NCBI GenBank assembly: GCA_910588245.1
Contig: CAJUQP010000001.1
Coordinates: 1 to 64,000, forward strand
Direction of reading: 5' to 3'
Source: an uncultured Muribaculaceae bacterium
Lineage (GTDB): Bacteria > Bacteroidota > Bacteroidia > Bacteroidales > Muribaculaceae
DNA length: 64,000 nucleotides
Shown here in pieces: positions 25,058 through 32,832 of this stretch (position 1 is the first letter of the stretch; each line of letters begins with the position of its first letter). A program made the position numbers and the translations under genes. Under the pieces are notes generated by a model. That model worked only from the letters and a program-made list of their open reading frames with translations, did no database searches and was not told the DNA's origin.

Positions 25058-26722
25058 ATGTTAGAGACGCTTGTAATAAAAAATTATGCATTGATCGACG
25101 ATGTAAGCCTGCGTTTCCTTCCCGGATTCACCATAATAACCGGAGAGACAGGTGCCGGAAAATCGATCATGCTCGGCGCTCTCTCATTGCTTCTCGGGGA
25201 GAGGGCTGACACTAAGGCGATATCCGACAAATCGAGGAAATCGGTAATAGAGGCGGTCTTCTCCAATCCGGATCCCGAGCTTGAGCTTGTGTTTGAGGAG
25301 CAAGGCCTGGAATGGAATCCTGAGGAGATTCTCGTGCGCAGGGAGATCTCTCCCTCCGGGCGTTCGCGTGCCTTTGTAAATGATTCGCCTGTGACTCTTC
25401 CGGTACTTATTTCAGTGACCGGCAATCTTGTCGACATTCATTCCCAAAACAGTAATATACTTTTATCACAGAGTTCGAGCCATCTTTCGATAATCGATGC
25501 TTTCGCCGGTAATATAGCACTGCTTGCAGAGTACAGGGCCGATTTCGGAAGATATGTCACTCTCCGCGCCAAAATACGCAAGATAAGGGAAAGGATAGAG
25601 AAGAACAGGGCAAACCGTGATTTCATAGCTTTCCAGCTTGAACAACTCGATAAAATCAATCCCAAGGAGGGTGAACTGCGTCAGATTGAGCAGGAGTTTG
25701 ACATGCTTAGCGATGCTGACCAGCTCAGGGAGGATCTTGGCGCAGCATATAATCTTCTTGACGGATCGGATGCCGGCGCTCTCTCCTCGCTCTCAGAGGC
25801 CATGTCTTTCCTTGCCAAGGTGAATCTCTCGCTTTTTGTTGAAGATGAAGGGGAAGAGCTAACGAAAAGGCTTGACAATCTCAGGATAGAGGCGAAAGAT
25901 ATCGCGGAGACTGTAAGGGATTATCTTGAGAGGGTTGATACTAATCCGGCAAGATTGGCAAGAGTGACCGAAAGAATGAATTTGCTTTACGATGCTATAA
26001 AACATTTCAAGGTTGCCGATGAAGAAGCCCTCGTGCATCTCCACGCTGATCTGCGACACAAACTCAATGCCATAGATTTCGGAGATGACGATGTGGCCCG
26101 TCTTGAGAAAGATGCAAAGGTTCTGGCACGTGCCCTTAAGGAGAAAGCCGAGGCCCTTACGGCCACACGTAGAAAGGCTGCTGAGGAATTCGCTTCTCGA
26201 CTTGTGGAGACGGCGCGCCCGCTGGGCCTCCATAATCTAAATTTTCAGGTAGAGCTTACCCAGGGCAAACTGACAGCTGACGGTCAGGACAGTGCTGAAT
26301 TCATGTGCAGTTTTAACAAGAACCATGCTATGCAACCTATGGCGAGGGTTGCGTCGGGAGGTGAGACCGCGCGTCTGATGCTAAGTATAAAGTCGATAAT
26401 GGCACGTTGCATGCATCTCCCTACAGTGATTTTCGATGAGGTCGACACCGGAGTGTCGGGTGATATTGCCGATCGAATGGGCGGAATGATGAAAGAGATG
26501 GGACACGATATGCAGGTGCTCGCCATAACACATCTTCCACAGGTGGCCGCCAAGGGCGATTCCCACTTCAAGGTTTATAAAACAGACGAAGCACAGCGCA
26601 CTGTATCGCACGTGAGGCTTCTTGATGCTTCACAGCGTGTCGATGAGATCGCCTCAATGCTTTCTGGTTCGCAGATCAACGAAGCCGCGCGTCAGAATGC
26701 CAGGGCGCTTCTTGATTCATGA
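25058..26722 (+). CDS. recN: DNA repair protein RecN
   Basis: The SMC-like ATPase of 554 residues opens MLETLVIKNYALIDDV. Its Walker A is GETGAGKS at 29-36, and two coiled-coil arms lie around residues 160-230 and 280-370. The C-terminal half has the ABC signature RVASGGETARLML and Walker B as TVIFDEVDTGVSG. It takes part in double-strand-break repair with RecA. It belongs to the packed plus-strand run starting at dnaN, with rlmB 18 nt downstream. Confidence 0.96.
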   Translation: MLETLVIKNYALIDDVSLRFLPGFTIITGETGAGKSIMLGALSLLLGERADTKAISDKSRKSVIEAVFSNPDPELELVFEEQGLEWNPEEILVRREISPSGRSRAFVNDSPVTLPVLISVTGNLVDIHSQNSNILLSQSSSHLSIIDAFAGNIALLAEYRADFGRYVTLRAKIRKIRERIEKNRANRDFIAFQLEQLDKINPKEGELRQIEQEFDMLSDADQLREDLGAAYNLLDGSDAGALSSLSEAMSFLAKVNLSLFVEDEGEELTKRLDNLRIEAKDIAETVRDYLERVDTNPARLARVTERMNLLYDAIKHFKVADEEALVHLHADLRHKLNAIDFGDDDVARLEKDAKVLARALKEKAEALTATRRKAAEEFASRLVETARPLGLHNLNFQVELTQGKLTADGQDSAEFMCSFNKNHAMQPMARVASGGETARLMLSIKSIMARCMHLPTVIFDEVDTGVSGDIADRMGGMMKEMGHDMQVLAITHLPQVAAKGDSHFKVYKTDEAQRTVSHVRLLDASQRVDEIASMLSGSQINEAARQNARALLDS

Positions 26723-26740
26723 CGAAGTTAAATAAAGGAT

Positions 26741-27496
26741 ATGGAAAAAAGTGACTATATATTCGGCCTCAGGGCTATAATCGAGGCCATAGAGGCCGGG
26801 AAAAATATCGACAAGGTGCTTATGCGTCGCGATCTTGGAGGTGATCTTGCGAAGGAACTCGCCGATAAAATAAAGGAATATGGTGTTGTGTGCCAGAAAG
26901 TGCCGGTAGAAAGGCTTAACCGGATCACAATGAAAAACCATCAAGGTGCGATAGCTTTATTATCACCCGTGGCCTATAATCGGCTTGATTATCTCATCCC
27001 GCAGATGTATGAGGAGGGAAAGACGCCTGTAGTGCTTGTGCTCGATGGCATAACCGATGCCAGAAATTTCGGGGCGATAGCCAGGAGCGCAGACTGTGCT
27101 GCTGTCGACGCCATAGTCATCCCTGAGAAGGGAAGCGCTTCAGTGACCGGAGATGCTGTGAAAGCTTCCGCGGGGGCCTTGTTCTATGTGCCGGTATGTC
27201 GCGAGCGTGATACGGCGACAGCTGTAAGACAACTTAAGGAGAATGGCTATCTTGTGGTCGGAGCGTCTGAAAAAGGTGCGAAAAGCTATGTTGATGTCGA
27301 TTTCACTGTGCCTGTGGCTATCGTAATGGGAGCGGAGGATACCGGAATTTCTCATGAAGTGCTCCGCTTATGCGATGAACTTGTCTCGATACCTATGCTT
27401 GGCAACATTGGCTCACTCAATGTGTCAGTGGCAGCAGGGGTTATGCTTTATGAGGTAGTGCGTCAGCGCCTTGCCTCAGGGTTCACGAGGGGATGA
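26741..27496 (+). CDS. rlmB: TrmH-family 23S rRNA (guanosine-2'-O-)-methyltransferase RlmB
   Basis: The 251-residue SPOUT methyltransferase has an N-terminal substrate-binding domain (YIFGLRAIIEAI, VPVERLNRITMKNHQGAIA). The C-terminal knotted domain carries LDGITDARNFGAIARSADC, VMGAEDTGISHEVL and the SAM-binding NIGSLNVSVAAGVMLYE. It most likely methylates G2251 of 23S rRNA, although other TrmH-type targets are possible. It is the last gene of the dnaN run. Confidence 0.92.
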   Translation: MEKSDYIFGLRAIIEAIEAGKNIDKVLMRRDLGGDLAKELADKIKEYGVVCQKVPVERLNRITMKNHQGAIALLSPVAYNRLDYLIPQMYEEGKTPVVLVLDGITDARNFGAIARSADCAAVDAIVIPEKGSASVTGDAVKASAGALFYVPVCRERDTATAVRQLKENGYLVVGASEKGAKSYVDVDFTVPVAIVMGAEDTGISHEVLRLCDELVSIPMLGNIGSLNVSVAAGVMLYEVVRQRLASGFTRG

Positions 27497-27546
27497 CAGC
27501 ATTGACCGGCAGAATTCAAACCGCTCAGAAACCATTCAGAAACACA

Positions 27547-27581
27547 AAAACCGGCAGATAATTTGCGTAATCGCCGGTTTT
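27547..27581 (+). terminator. terminator after rlmB overlapping the nusB promoter
   Basis: A 9-bp stem (27547-27555 with 27573-27581) ends in TTTT. Its loop contains the TTTG -33 box of the nusB promoter, so stop and restart signals are superimposed. Confidence 0.55.
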
Positions 27582-27593
27582 GAAGTAATTTTG
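27562..27593 (+). promoter_or_regulatory. promoter of nusB
   Basis: TTTG 27562-27565, a 20-nt spacer and TAATTTTG 27586-27593 are a full consensus match. The start of transcription would be near 27600, about 60 nt before the ATG. Confidence 0.7.
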
Positions 27594-27605
27594 CAACCGC
27601 AAACG

Positions 27606-27628
27606 GCCATATGCCGCCGGCATATGGC
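27606..27628 (+). repeat. perfect inverted repeat in the nusB leader
   Basis: Ten-bp arms (27606-27615 and 27619-27628) surround a 3-nt spacer. The element sits just after the predicted start of transcription. It could be an RNA hairpin or a DNA operator. Confidence 0.6.
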
Positions 27629-27659
27629 GCAAGAAATAAAAGAACGCGCATAAAGAGTT

Positions 27660-29063
27660 ATGATTAATCGTGTGTTGATAAGGATAAAGGTGATTCAGCT
27701 TCTTTATTCCTACCTATTGATTGAGAACCATTTCATGCTGGAGTCACAGCCTTCGGCCCCTACAAAGGAGAAGAGATTCGCCTACAGCCTCTATCTCGAC
27801 ATGCTCATGCTTATAGTGAGGCTTTCGGAAAGAATTGAAAAAAGGGGAGGAGTCTATCCGCTTGCCGACACTCGGTTCATAAAAAAAATCCTGGCTGACG
27901 ACAAGATAAAATCCCTTCAGATGAAATACCGTCATGAGGATTTTCCTCTGGGTAATCTTGTGGGCTCTCTTGCCGATATCATAAAGGAGAGCGCGCTTTT
28001 TAAGAATTATATAAAAGACGCCTCCGGCGATAAAGGGGAAGATGACCAGATCTGGGAGAAGATCATGAATCTTATAATCCTTCCTAATCCTGCTCTCAAC
28101 CATGCAATTGCCCAGAGGGAGAACTACACGATACGTGGGGTGGAGCGCATGAAAGGGATGCTTGAAGAGACATTCCGCAATTTCTATGCTTCACGTGACA
28201 ATATCAACGATGCGCTTAAGACTCTTGCATTAAGCATGGATAAAGCCCGTGAGCTTTATTTCAGGCTTCTTCTTCTTCCTGTTGAGCTCTGCCGTCTTCG
28301 CGAGAATCAGCTGGAGGATAATCGCAATAAATATGTACCCACAGCAGAGGATCTGAATCCAAATATGCGGTTTGTGGAAAATGGTCTGACAGCGGCCATA
28401 GCCGACGATCAGTCGCTTGTAGAATACTGTGAGAAGAATAAGTTGAGCTGGTTGCCCGATCATTCATTTATGCTTGAATCTCTTCTTAAGGAGATTCTTG
28501 AATCAGACATATATGCTGATTATATGGCGTTCCCGGCTACCGATTTCTACTCCGATTGCGAGTTTTGGAGAAACGTGTATAAGCACATAATTCTTCACAA
28601 TGAGGAATTCCTTGAGGCTCTTGAGACAGAATCAGTATTCTGGAACGATGATCTTGAGATAATAGGCACATTTGTGCTTAAGACAATAAAGAGATTCGAG
28701 GAGTGCGACGGCTCTTATGATCCGATTCTTCCCATGTACAAAGATTCTGAGGATGCATCTTTTGGAAGGATCCTGTTTGCAGATGTTGTAAAGAATAAGG
28801 ATTTGTATCGTCGTTATATCGATGACAGCATTGACAGCAATCATTGGGACACTGAGCGTCTCGCATTCATGGATGTCATCGTGACTATGACAGCACTCTC
28901 GGAAATTATAAACTTCCCAAAGATCCCTCTTGTGGTGAGCATCAACGAGTATATAGAGTTAGCTAAAAGCTACAGTACGTCGAAAAGCGGAGCTTTTGTC
29001 AATGGACTTCTCTTCACAATCACGAATCGTCTGCGTGAAGAGGGTAAAATCAACAAGAATTAA
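27660..29063 (+). CDS. nusB: transcription antitermination factor NusB, long Bacteroidetes form
   Basis: The 467-residue reading frame begins MINRVLIRIKVIQLLYSYL. It ends in the NusB fold: WDTERLAFMDVIVTMTALSEI, IPLVVSINEYIELAKSYST and SGAFVNGLLFTI. Typical NusB is about 140 residues. Bacteroidetes proteins carry a long N-terminal helical extension, as here. NusB with S10 binds boxA RNA during rRNA transcription. It has its own promoter and a palindromic leader, which would suit autoregulation. It stands between rlmB and yajC. Confidence 0.88.
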   Translation: MINRVLIRIKVIQLLYSYLLIENHFMLESQPSAPTKEKRFAYSLYLDMLMLIVRLSERIEKRGGVYPLADTRFIKKILADDKIKSLQMKYRHEDFPLGNLVGSLADIIKESALFKNYIKDASGDKGEDDQIWEKIMNLIILPNPALNHAIAQRENYTIRGVERMKGMLEETFRNFYASRDNINDALKTLALSMDKARELYFRLLLLPVELCRLRENQLEDNRNKYVPTAEDLNPNMRFVENGLTAAIADDQSLVEYCEKNKLSWLPDHSFMLESLLKEILESDIYADYMAFPATDFYSDCEFWRNVYKHIILHNEEFLEALETESVFWNDDLEIIGTFVLKTIKRFEECDGSYDPILPMYKDSEDASFGRILFADVVKNKDLYRRYIDDSIDSNHWDTERLAFMDVIVTMTALSEIINFPKIPLVVSINEYIELAKSYSTSKSGAFVNGLLFTITNRLREEGKINKN

Positions 29064-29071
29064 CATTGATT

Positions 29072-29103
29072 TTTGGAAGTCTGAGTTAAAGTGACTATCT
29101 TTG
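29072..29103 (+). promoter_or_regulatory. promoter of yajC
   Basis: TTTG 29072-29075, a 20-nt spacer and TATCTTTG 29096-29103 fit the consensus. The leader to the yajC ATG at 29219 is about 110 nt. Confidence 0.65.
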
Positions 29104-29218
29104 CGAAGCGATTCCTCATCAGGCATGATTGGCGGATCGCGTCCAGGGTTCCCGACAAATATGTAAGTTCGGCATTATCCTGTCGACAAATAAGATAAAG
29201 AAAAAACAATATTTGATA

Positions 29219-29542
29219 ATGGATATTCTCAATTCAATGACTCTCCTGCAGCAGCAGAGCCAGGGAGGTGGACTCAGCGGAATGCTGATGATTGTGGCCA
29301 TGATCGTGATTTTCTACTTCTTCATGATCCGCCCGCAGAATAAGAAACAGAAAGAGATCAAGAAAGCCCGAGAGGCCATGCAGGCCGGCGACAAGATCGT
29401 TACGGCTGGTGGAATCCATGGCAAGATCAAGGAGGTCTCTGACACTACTCTTATAGTAGAGATCGCTCAGGGCGTCAGCATAAAGGTAGACAAAAGTTCA
29501 GTCTATCCTGCCGCCGAACCTGAAAAGGCAGTAAAGAAATAA
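29219..29542 (+). CDS. yajC: preprotein translocase subunit YajC
   Basis: The 107-residue protein has one transmembrane helix (about residues 20-42, ending FYFFMIRPQNKKQKE) and a small soluble domain with GDKIVTAGGIHGKIKEV. YajC associates with SecDF and the holotranslocon. The reading frame could extend back to 29129, but those residues fit no part of the family, so the ATG at 29219 is used. An intrinsic terminator follows, partly overlapping the next gene. Confidence 0.96.
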   Translation: MDILNSMTLLQQQSQGGGLSGMLMIVAMIVIFYFFMIRPQNKKQKEIKKAREAMQAGDKIVTAGGIHGKIKEVSDTTLIVEIAQGVSIKVDKSSVYPAAEPEKAVKK

Positions 29543-29566
29543 CAAGGATATCCGGAAGATATTCGC

Positions 29567-29601
29567 GCCGGACGCCGCTATGGTGTGGCGCCGGCTTTTT
29601 T
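29567..29601 (+). terminator. intrinsic terminator after yajC
   Basis: GCCGG-a-CGCC (29567-29576) pairs with GGCGCCGGC (29587-29595) with one bulge and is followed by six T residues. It precedes the YbbR-like gene closely, so read-through must supply that gene unless a further promoter exists. Confidence 0.7.
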
Positions 29602-29626
29602 ATTTAACCCACTTAACCCCAACGCC

Positions 29627-30601
29627 TTGAAATCAAGACTTGAATCGGCCAACGAGAAATGGAAGCGCCTGAAGCATACGTCGGCGTTCCATGATCTTGT
29701 GCTGTTTCTTGTATTCGTGGCCATATCCACATTTTTCTGGATAATACTCGCTCTCAACGACAATGCCCAGGGAAGTTATAATGTGAAGGTCGCGATCAAC
29801 AATTGTCCTGACTCCGTGACCTTCATAAGTGATATTCCCGAAAAACTTCATGTCACTGTGCGTGACAAGGGCACCTCGATATGGCGTAACCATTACCGTC
29901 ATCCGACCATGAATATCAATTTCAAGGAATATGCCGATGCCGGTGAACTCAGATATTCGAAAAATGATATCATAACTTCACTTAAAAGTATCTTTGGCCC
30001 TTCGGCTCAGATCGTATCGATATCGCTTGATTCTCTTTATCTTGAATATACCTCCAACAAAGGTAAAAGAGTCCCGGTTGTTGTCGATGCAGATGTCTCG
30101 GCTGCATCAGGAAGCATCATAGAGGGGTTTACAAAAGCAAGCCCCTCGAATGTATTGGTCTATGGCGACCAGAAAGTGCTCGACACAATCCATAAAGTCA
30201 GGACAGAGAGACTGATTCTGTCTGATCTCTCTGAAAATACTACGGTAGAAGTCCACCTCCGCAAAATTAGCGATGCAAGAATACTTCCATCAAAGGTGAA
30301 TGTGACTGTCCCGGTTGAGCCTCTTGTCAAGAAAAAGGCTTCGATAACCATCACGCCTGTGAACGTGCCGCATGGGGAGAGTCTCCTTCTTTTTCCGTCG
30401 AAAGTGCCTGTGGAGTATTATGTGGCAATGAGTAGACTCAACGATGACGACGATCCGGAGATTGAACTGGAAGTGGATTTCAAAGCCATCCCGCCTTCAC
30501 ACAATGGTAAGCTTCATGTCAGGGTGGCACGCTATCCGGACAGGCTCAAGAATCTGTCGCTTATTAACGATAGTGTGGAATTTACTATTGTGAAGAACTG
30601 A
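29627..30601 (+). CDS. YbbR-like domain protein
   Basis: The protein has one N-terminal transmembrane helix (HDLVLFLVFVAISTFFWIIL) followed by tandem YbbR-type beta domains to the C-terminus. In Firmicutes, YbbR proteins (CdaR) regulate a diadenylate cyclase. In Bacteroidetes this gene is commonly found between yajC and coaE, as here, and its role is unclear. A GTG at 29585 would give 338 residues but lies within the 3' arm of the yajC terminator. The TTG at 29627 gives 324 residues and keeps the whole helix. I prefer the TTG with modest confidence. coaE follows within 5-11 nt. Confidence 0.8.
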   Translation: MKSRLESANEKWKRLKHTSAFHDLVLFLVFVAISTFFWIILALNDNAQGSYNVKVAINNCPDSVTFISDIPEKLHVTVRDKGTSIWRNHYRHPTMNINFKEYADAGELRYSKNDIITSLKSIFGPSAQIVSISLDSLYLEYTSNKGKRVPVVVDADVSAASGSIIEGFTKASPSNVLVYGDQKVLDTIHKVRTERLILSDLSENTTVEVHLRKISDARILPSKVNVTVPVEPLVKKKASITITPVNVPHGESLLLFPSKVPVEYYVAMSRLNDDDDPEIELEVDFKAIPPSHNGKLHVRVARYPDRLKNLSLINDSVEFTIVKN

Positions 30602-30605
30602 TTTG

Positions 30606-31304
30606 ATGATTATGGCCTTATCACGAAACCTTGACATCACAAAACAAGATCTTACTGCAGGCGCCGTTGATAGTGCTTTAGATAAGGAAATCATTGGCAT
30701 CACCGGAGGCATAGGGTCGGGAAAAAGTGTGGTGAGCCGGATTCTACGACTGAATGGCTTTCCAGTATATGACTGCGATTCAGAAGCCAGGATACTCATG
30801 GAAAGTAGCGCTATGCTTAAGTCGGATCTTTGCGCTATACTCGGAAACGACATCTACACGGACAGCTGTCATCTTGACAGGAAACGCATGGCTGGATTGA
30901 TTTTTTCCGATCACCAGTTACTGATGCGGGTTAATAAAGTGGTTCATTCGGCGGTAAAGGATGATTTTATGAGGTTTGCCCGGGAGGTCGTCTCTCGAAA
31001 AGTATTCTGTGAGTCGGCAATCCTCGGATCGAGTGGATTCGCGGATATGTGTTCTCGCATCTGGCTTGTAGAGGCTCCGGAATTTGTCAGGATCAATAGG
31101 GTTAGGCATCGTAATGGTATGGATGAGGAGGAGATCAGACAACGCATGTATGCGCAGCGAGATGAATTCTCTCTACTCCCTTCCGGTAAGATTGTCTGTG
31201 TGCCCAATGACGGCATGACAGAATTGTTGCCCTTTATCCTGGGGTTGCTTCATGACGTGTCAAAAAATATAACGAAACATACTGAAAGATTTCAAAAGAC
31301 TTAA
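30606..31304 (+). CDS. coaE: dephospho-CoA kinase
   Basis: The 232-residue P-loop kinase has GGIGSGKS at 34-41, YDCDSEAR and the CoaE lid and CoA-binding region (DRKRMAGLIFSD, then RINRVRHRNGM). It phosphorylates dephospho-CoA in the last step of CoA synthesis. Family members usually begin only about 6 residues before the P-loop. Here about 33 residues precede it with no later Met, so the N-terminus is extended. The start may be ATG 30606 or 30612. DUF5606 follows 5 nt after the stop. Confidence 0.93.
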   Translation: MIMALSRNLDITKQDLTAGAVDSALDKEIIGITGGIGSGKSVVSRILRLNGFPVYDCDSEARILMESSAMLKSDLCAILGNDIYTDSCHLDRKRMAGLIFSDHQLLMRVNKVVHSAVKDDFMRFAREVVSRKVFCESAILGSSGFADMCSRIWLVEAPEFVRINRVRHRNGMDEEEIRQRMYAQRDEFSLLPSGKIVCVPNDGMTELLPFILGLLHDVSKNITKHTERFQKT

Positions 31305-31309
31305 ATATT

Positions 31310-31750
31310 ATGCTTAGAGAAATTTTAGCGATTACCGGTAAACCGGGTCTTTTCAAGATTATCTCCCAAGGCAATCGGGTATTGCTTGTGGAAGACCTTA
31401 AGTCGAAAAAGCGCTTCCCCGCGCATTCCCGCGACAAAGTCGTGTCGCTTGGAGATATCGCCATGTATACGGATTCTGGCGACAAGCCGCTCGGAGAGAT
31501 CCTTGATCTGGTATACGCACATAATGATGGAAAGGAGATTGACGTTAAGGCTCTTATCTCCGAAGGAAAACTGCGTGATGAGTTCGAGGCCGTGATTCCG
31601 GATTTCGATAAAGAGAGAGTATACGATAACGATATCAAGAAGCTCTTCACATGGTATAATCTGCTTGTGTCGGAAGGCTATACTAAGTTCACCGAAGATG
31701 AACCCGCTTCTGAAACCGGTGAAACTCAGGATACGGAATCAGAGGAGTAA
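31310..31750 (+). CDS. DUF5606 family protein
   Basis: The 146-residue soluble protein opens MLREILAITGKPGLFKIISQ and has LVEDLKSKKRFPAHSRDKV. It ends in an acidic tail. This is the DUF5606 pattern, confined mainly to Bacteroidetes. The N-terminal part has an SH3-like look and the middle is helical. Function is unknown. It follows coaE closely and ends the operon at a bidirectional terminator. Confidence 0.85.
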   Translation: MLREILAITGKPGLFKIISQGNRVLLVEDLKSKKRFPAHSRDKVVSLGDIAMYTDSGDKPLGEILDLVYAHNDGKEIDVKALISEGKLRDEFEAVIPDFDKERVYDNDIKKLFTWYNLLVSEGYTKFTEDEPASETGETQDTESEE

Positions 31751-31802
31751 TACTATACGCCACATATATGTTTTTGATCCGATTTCCCGGATCAGCAAAC
31801 AG

Positions 31803-31836
31803 TAATGCCGATGATCTTAACTGACCATCGGCATTA
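31803..31836. terminator. bidirectional terminator
   Basis: An 11-bp stem (31803-31813 with 31826-31836) has a 12-nt loop and AT-rich flanks on both sides. It lies between the convergent DUF5606 gene and the small membrane protein gene. Confidence 0.7.
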
Positions 31837-31860
31837 TTATTCATTAATGGAGCTTATGTC

Positions 31861-32085
31861 TCAGTTGAATAGTGCTGTGACAAGCACTATAATGGCTCCA
31901 AGTATCATCAGGATCCTCGAATCGACCCAGTGTTTTCTTTTGCGCTCCTGCATGAGGAAGAGTTCTATGTTGCGTACTCTTACATTCATCGGACCAAGAG
32001 CTTTTGTCTCATATCTTGTACTCAGTTTGGTCCACATCCAGAGTACGCATCCCGAAATCAATAAGATAATTCCTAAAGTAAACAT
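31861..32085 (-). CDS. small two-helix membrane protein
   Basis: The protein has 74 residues from Met 32085, with two hydrophobic helices (FTLGIILLISGCVLWMW near the start and ILMILGAIIVLVTALF at the end) and a charged middle. The reading frame can be extended to 32151, but the first 22 residues are polar and unlike a membrane start. No family is recognised. Confidence 0.45.
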   Translation of the reverse strand: MFTLGIILLISGCVLWMWTKLSTRYETKALGPMNVRVRNIELFLMQERKRKHWVDSRILMILGAIIVLVTALFN

Positions 32086-32252
32086 AATTCCTCTGACTTT
32101 ATAATATTTCGAAAAACGGTCGGCGTGTGTTGTGGAGCCACACATTCTCATCCGTCAGTAAGAAAACTCAAAAATGACGCTGAAAGTTTGATAGGAATAT
32201 CTTCTATTCCGATTTTTTATGAACTCTATAGTATGAAACCATAATAAAAACA

Positions 32253-32280
32253 AAAAGGCCGGCAAAAAAGCCAACCTTTT
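32253..32280 (-). terminator. terminator of nrdDG
   Basis: Arms 32253-32263 and 32270-32280 pair around a 6-nt loop. On the minus strand they run into a long T-rich tail. The stem lies 46 nt after the nrdG stop codon. Confidence 0.75.
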
Positions 32281-32325
32281 CTTAATTTGAGGTGTTTAAG
32301 CACTTTTTGTAACATGTCTGATGTC

Positions 32326-32814
32326 TCAATCACGCCAAGTAACCGGGTGTCCCGAGCTGATGGATCTTCCAACATCAATCAGACGCTGGTTTGACGAACC
32401 ACGGAAAAGCAGGTCTGGATTTCTTAGCGATTCAACAAACGGGCCGTCGACAACCACATCTGCCAGTTCCACCGCATCTCTTAATTTCTCCGACGCCATG
32501 ATCTCCTCCCATCTGAATCCCGTAAAGATCCATACATTTCTTCCGTCGTGCTTAAGCGCCTCTATCAGGTTTCGGACTGGTTCGGGATTGAAGAGGGGAT
32601 CGCCTCCGGAAAGGGTCACATCGAAATCCTCATCCCTTACGATATCCATTATTTCGCTTAATGTCATAATATCACCGCCTTCCGGATTCCATGACTGTGG
32701 ATTATGGCATCCAGGGCATGCATGGGAACATCCCGCGAGATAGATGGATGTGCGGAACCCGGGTCCATCGACCGTTGTTCCGCGTATTATGGATAAAACA
32801 CGATATTCCAACAT
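32326..32814 (-). CDS. nrdG: anaerobic ribonucleoside-triphosphate reductase activating protein
   Basis: The 162-residue radical SAM protein carries the CxxxCxxC cluster motif in LAGCSHACPGCHNP (Cys 29, 33, 36) and a GGDPLF SAM-binding segment. It generates the glycyl radical on NrdD. It is 18 nt downstream of nrdD on the same strand. Confidence 0.95.
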   Translation of the reverse strand: MLEYRVLSIIRGTTVDGPGFRTSIYLAGCSHACPGCHNPQSWNPEGGDIMTLSEIMDIVRDEDFDVTLSGGDPLFNPEPVRNLIEALKHDGRNVWIFTGFRWEEIMASEKLRDAVELADVVVDGPFVESLRNPDLLFRGSSNQRLIDVGRSISSGHPVTWRD

Positions 32815-32832
32815 GTACGATACATTGCGATG

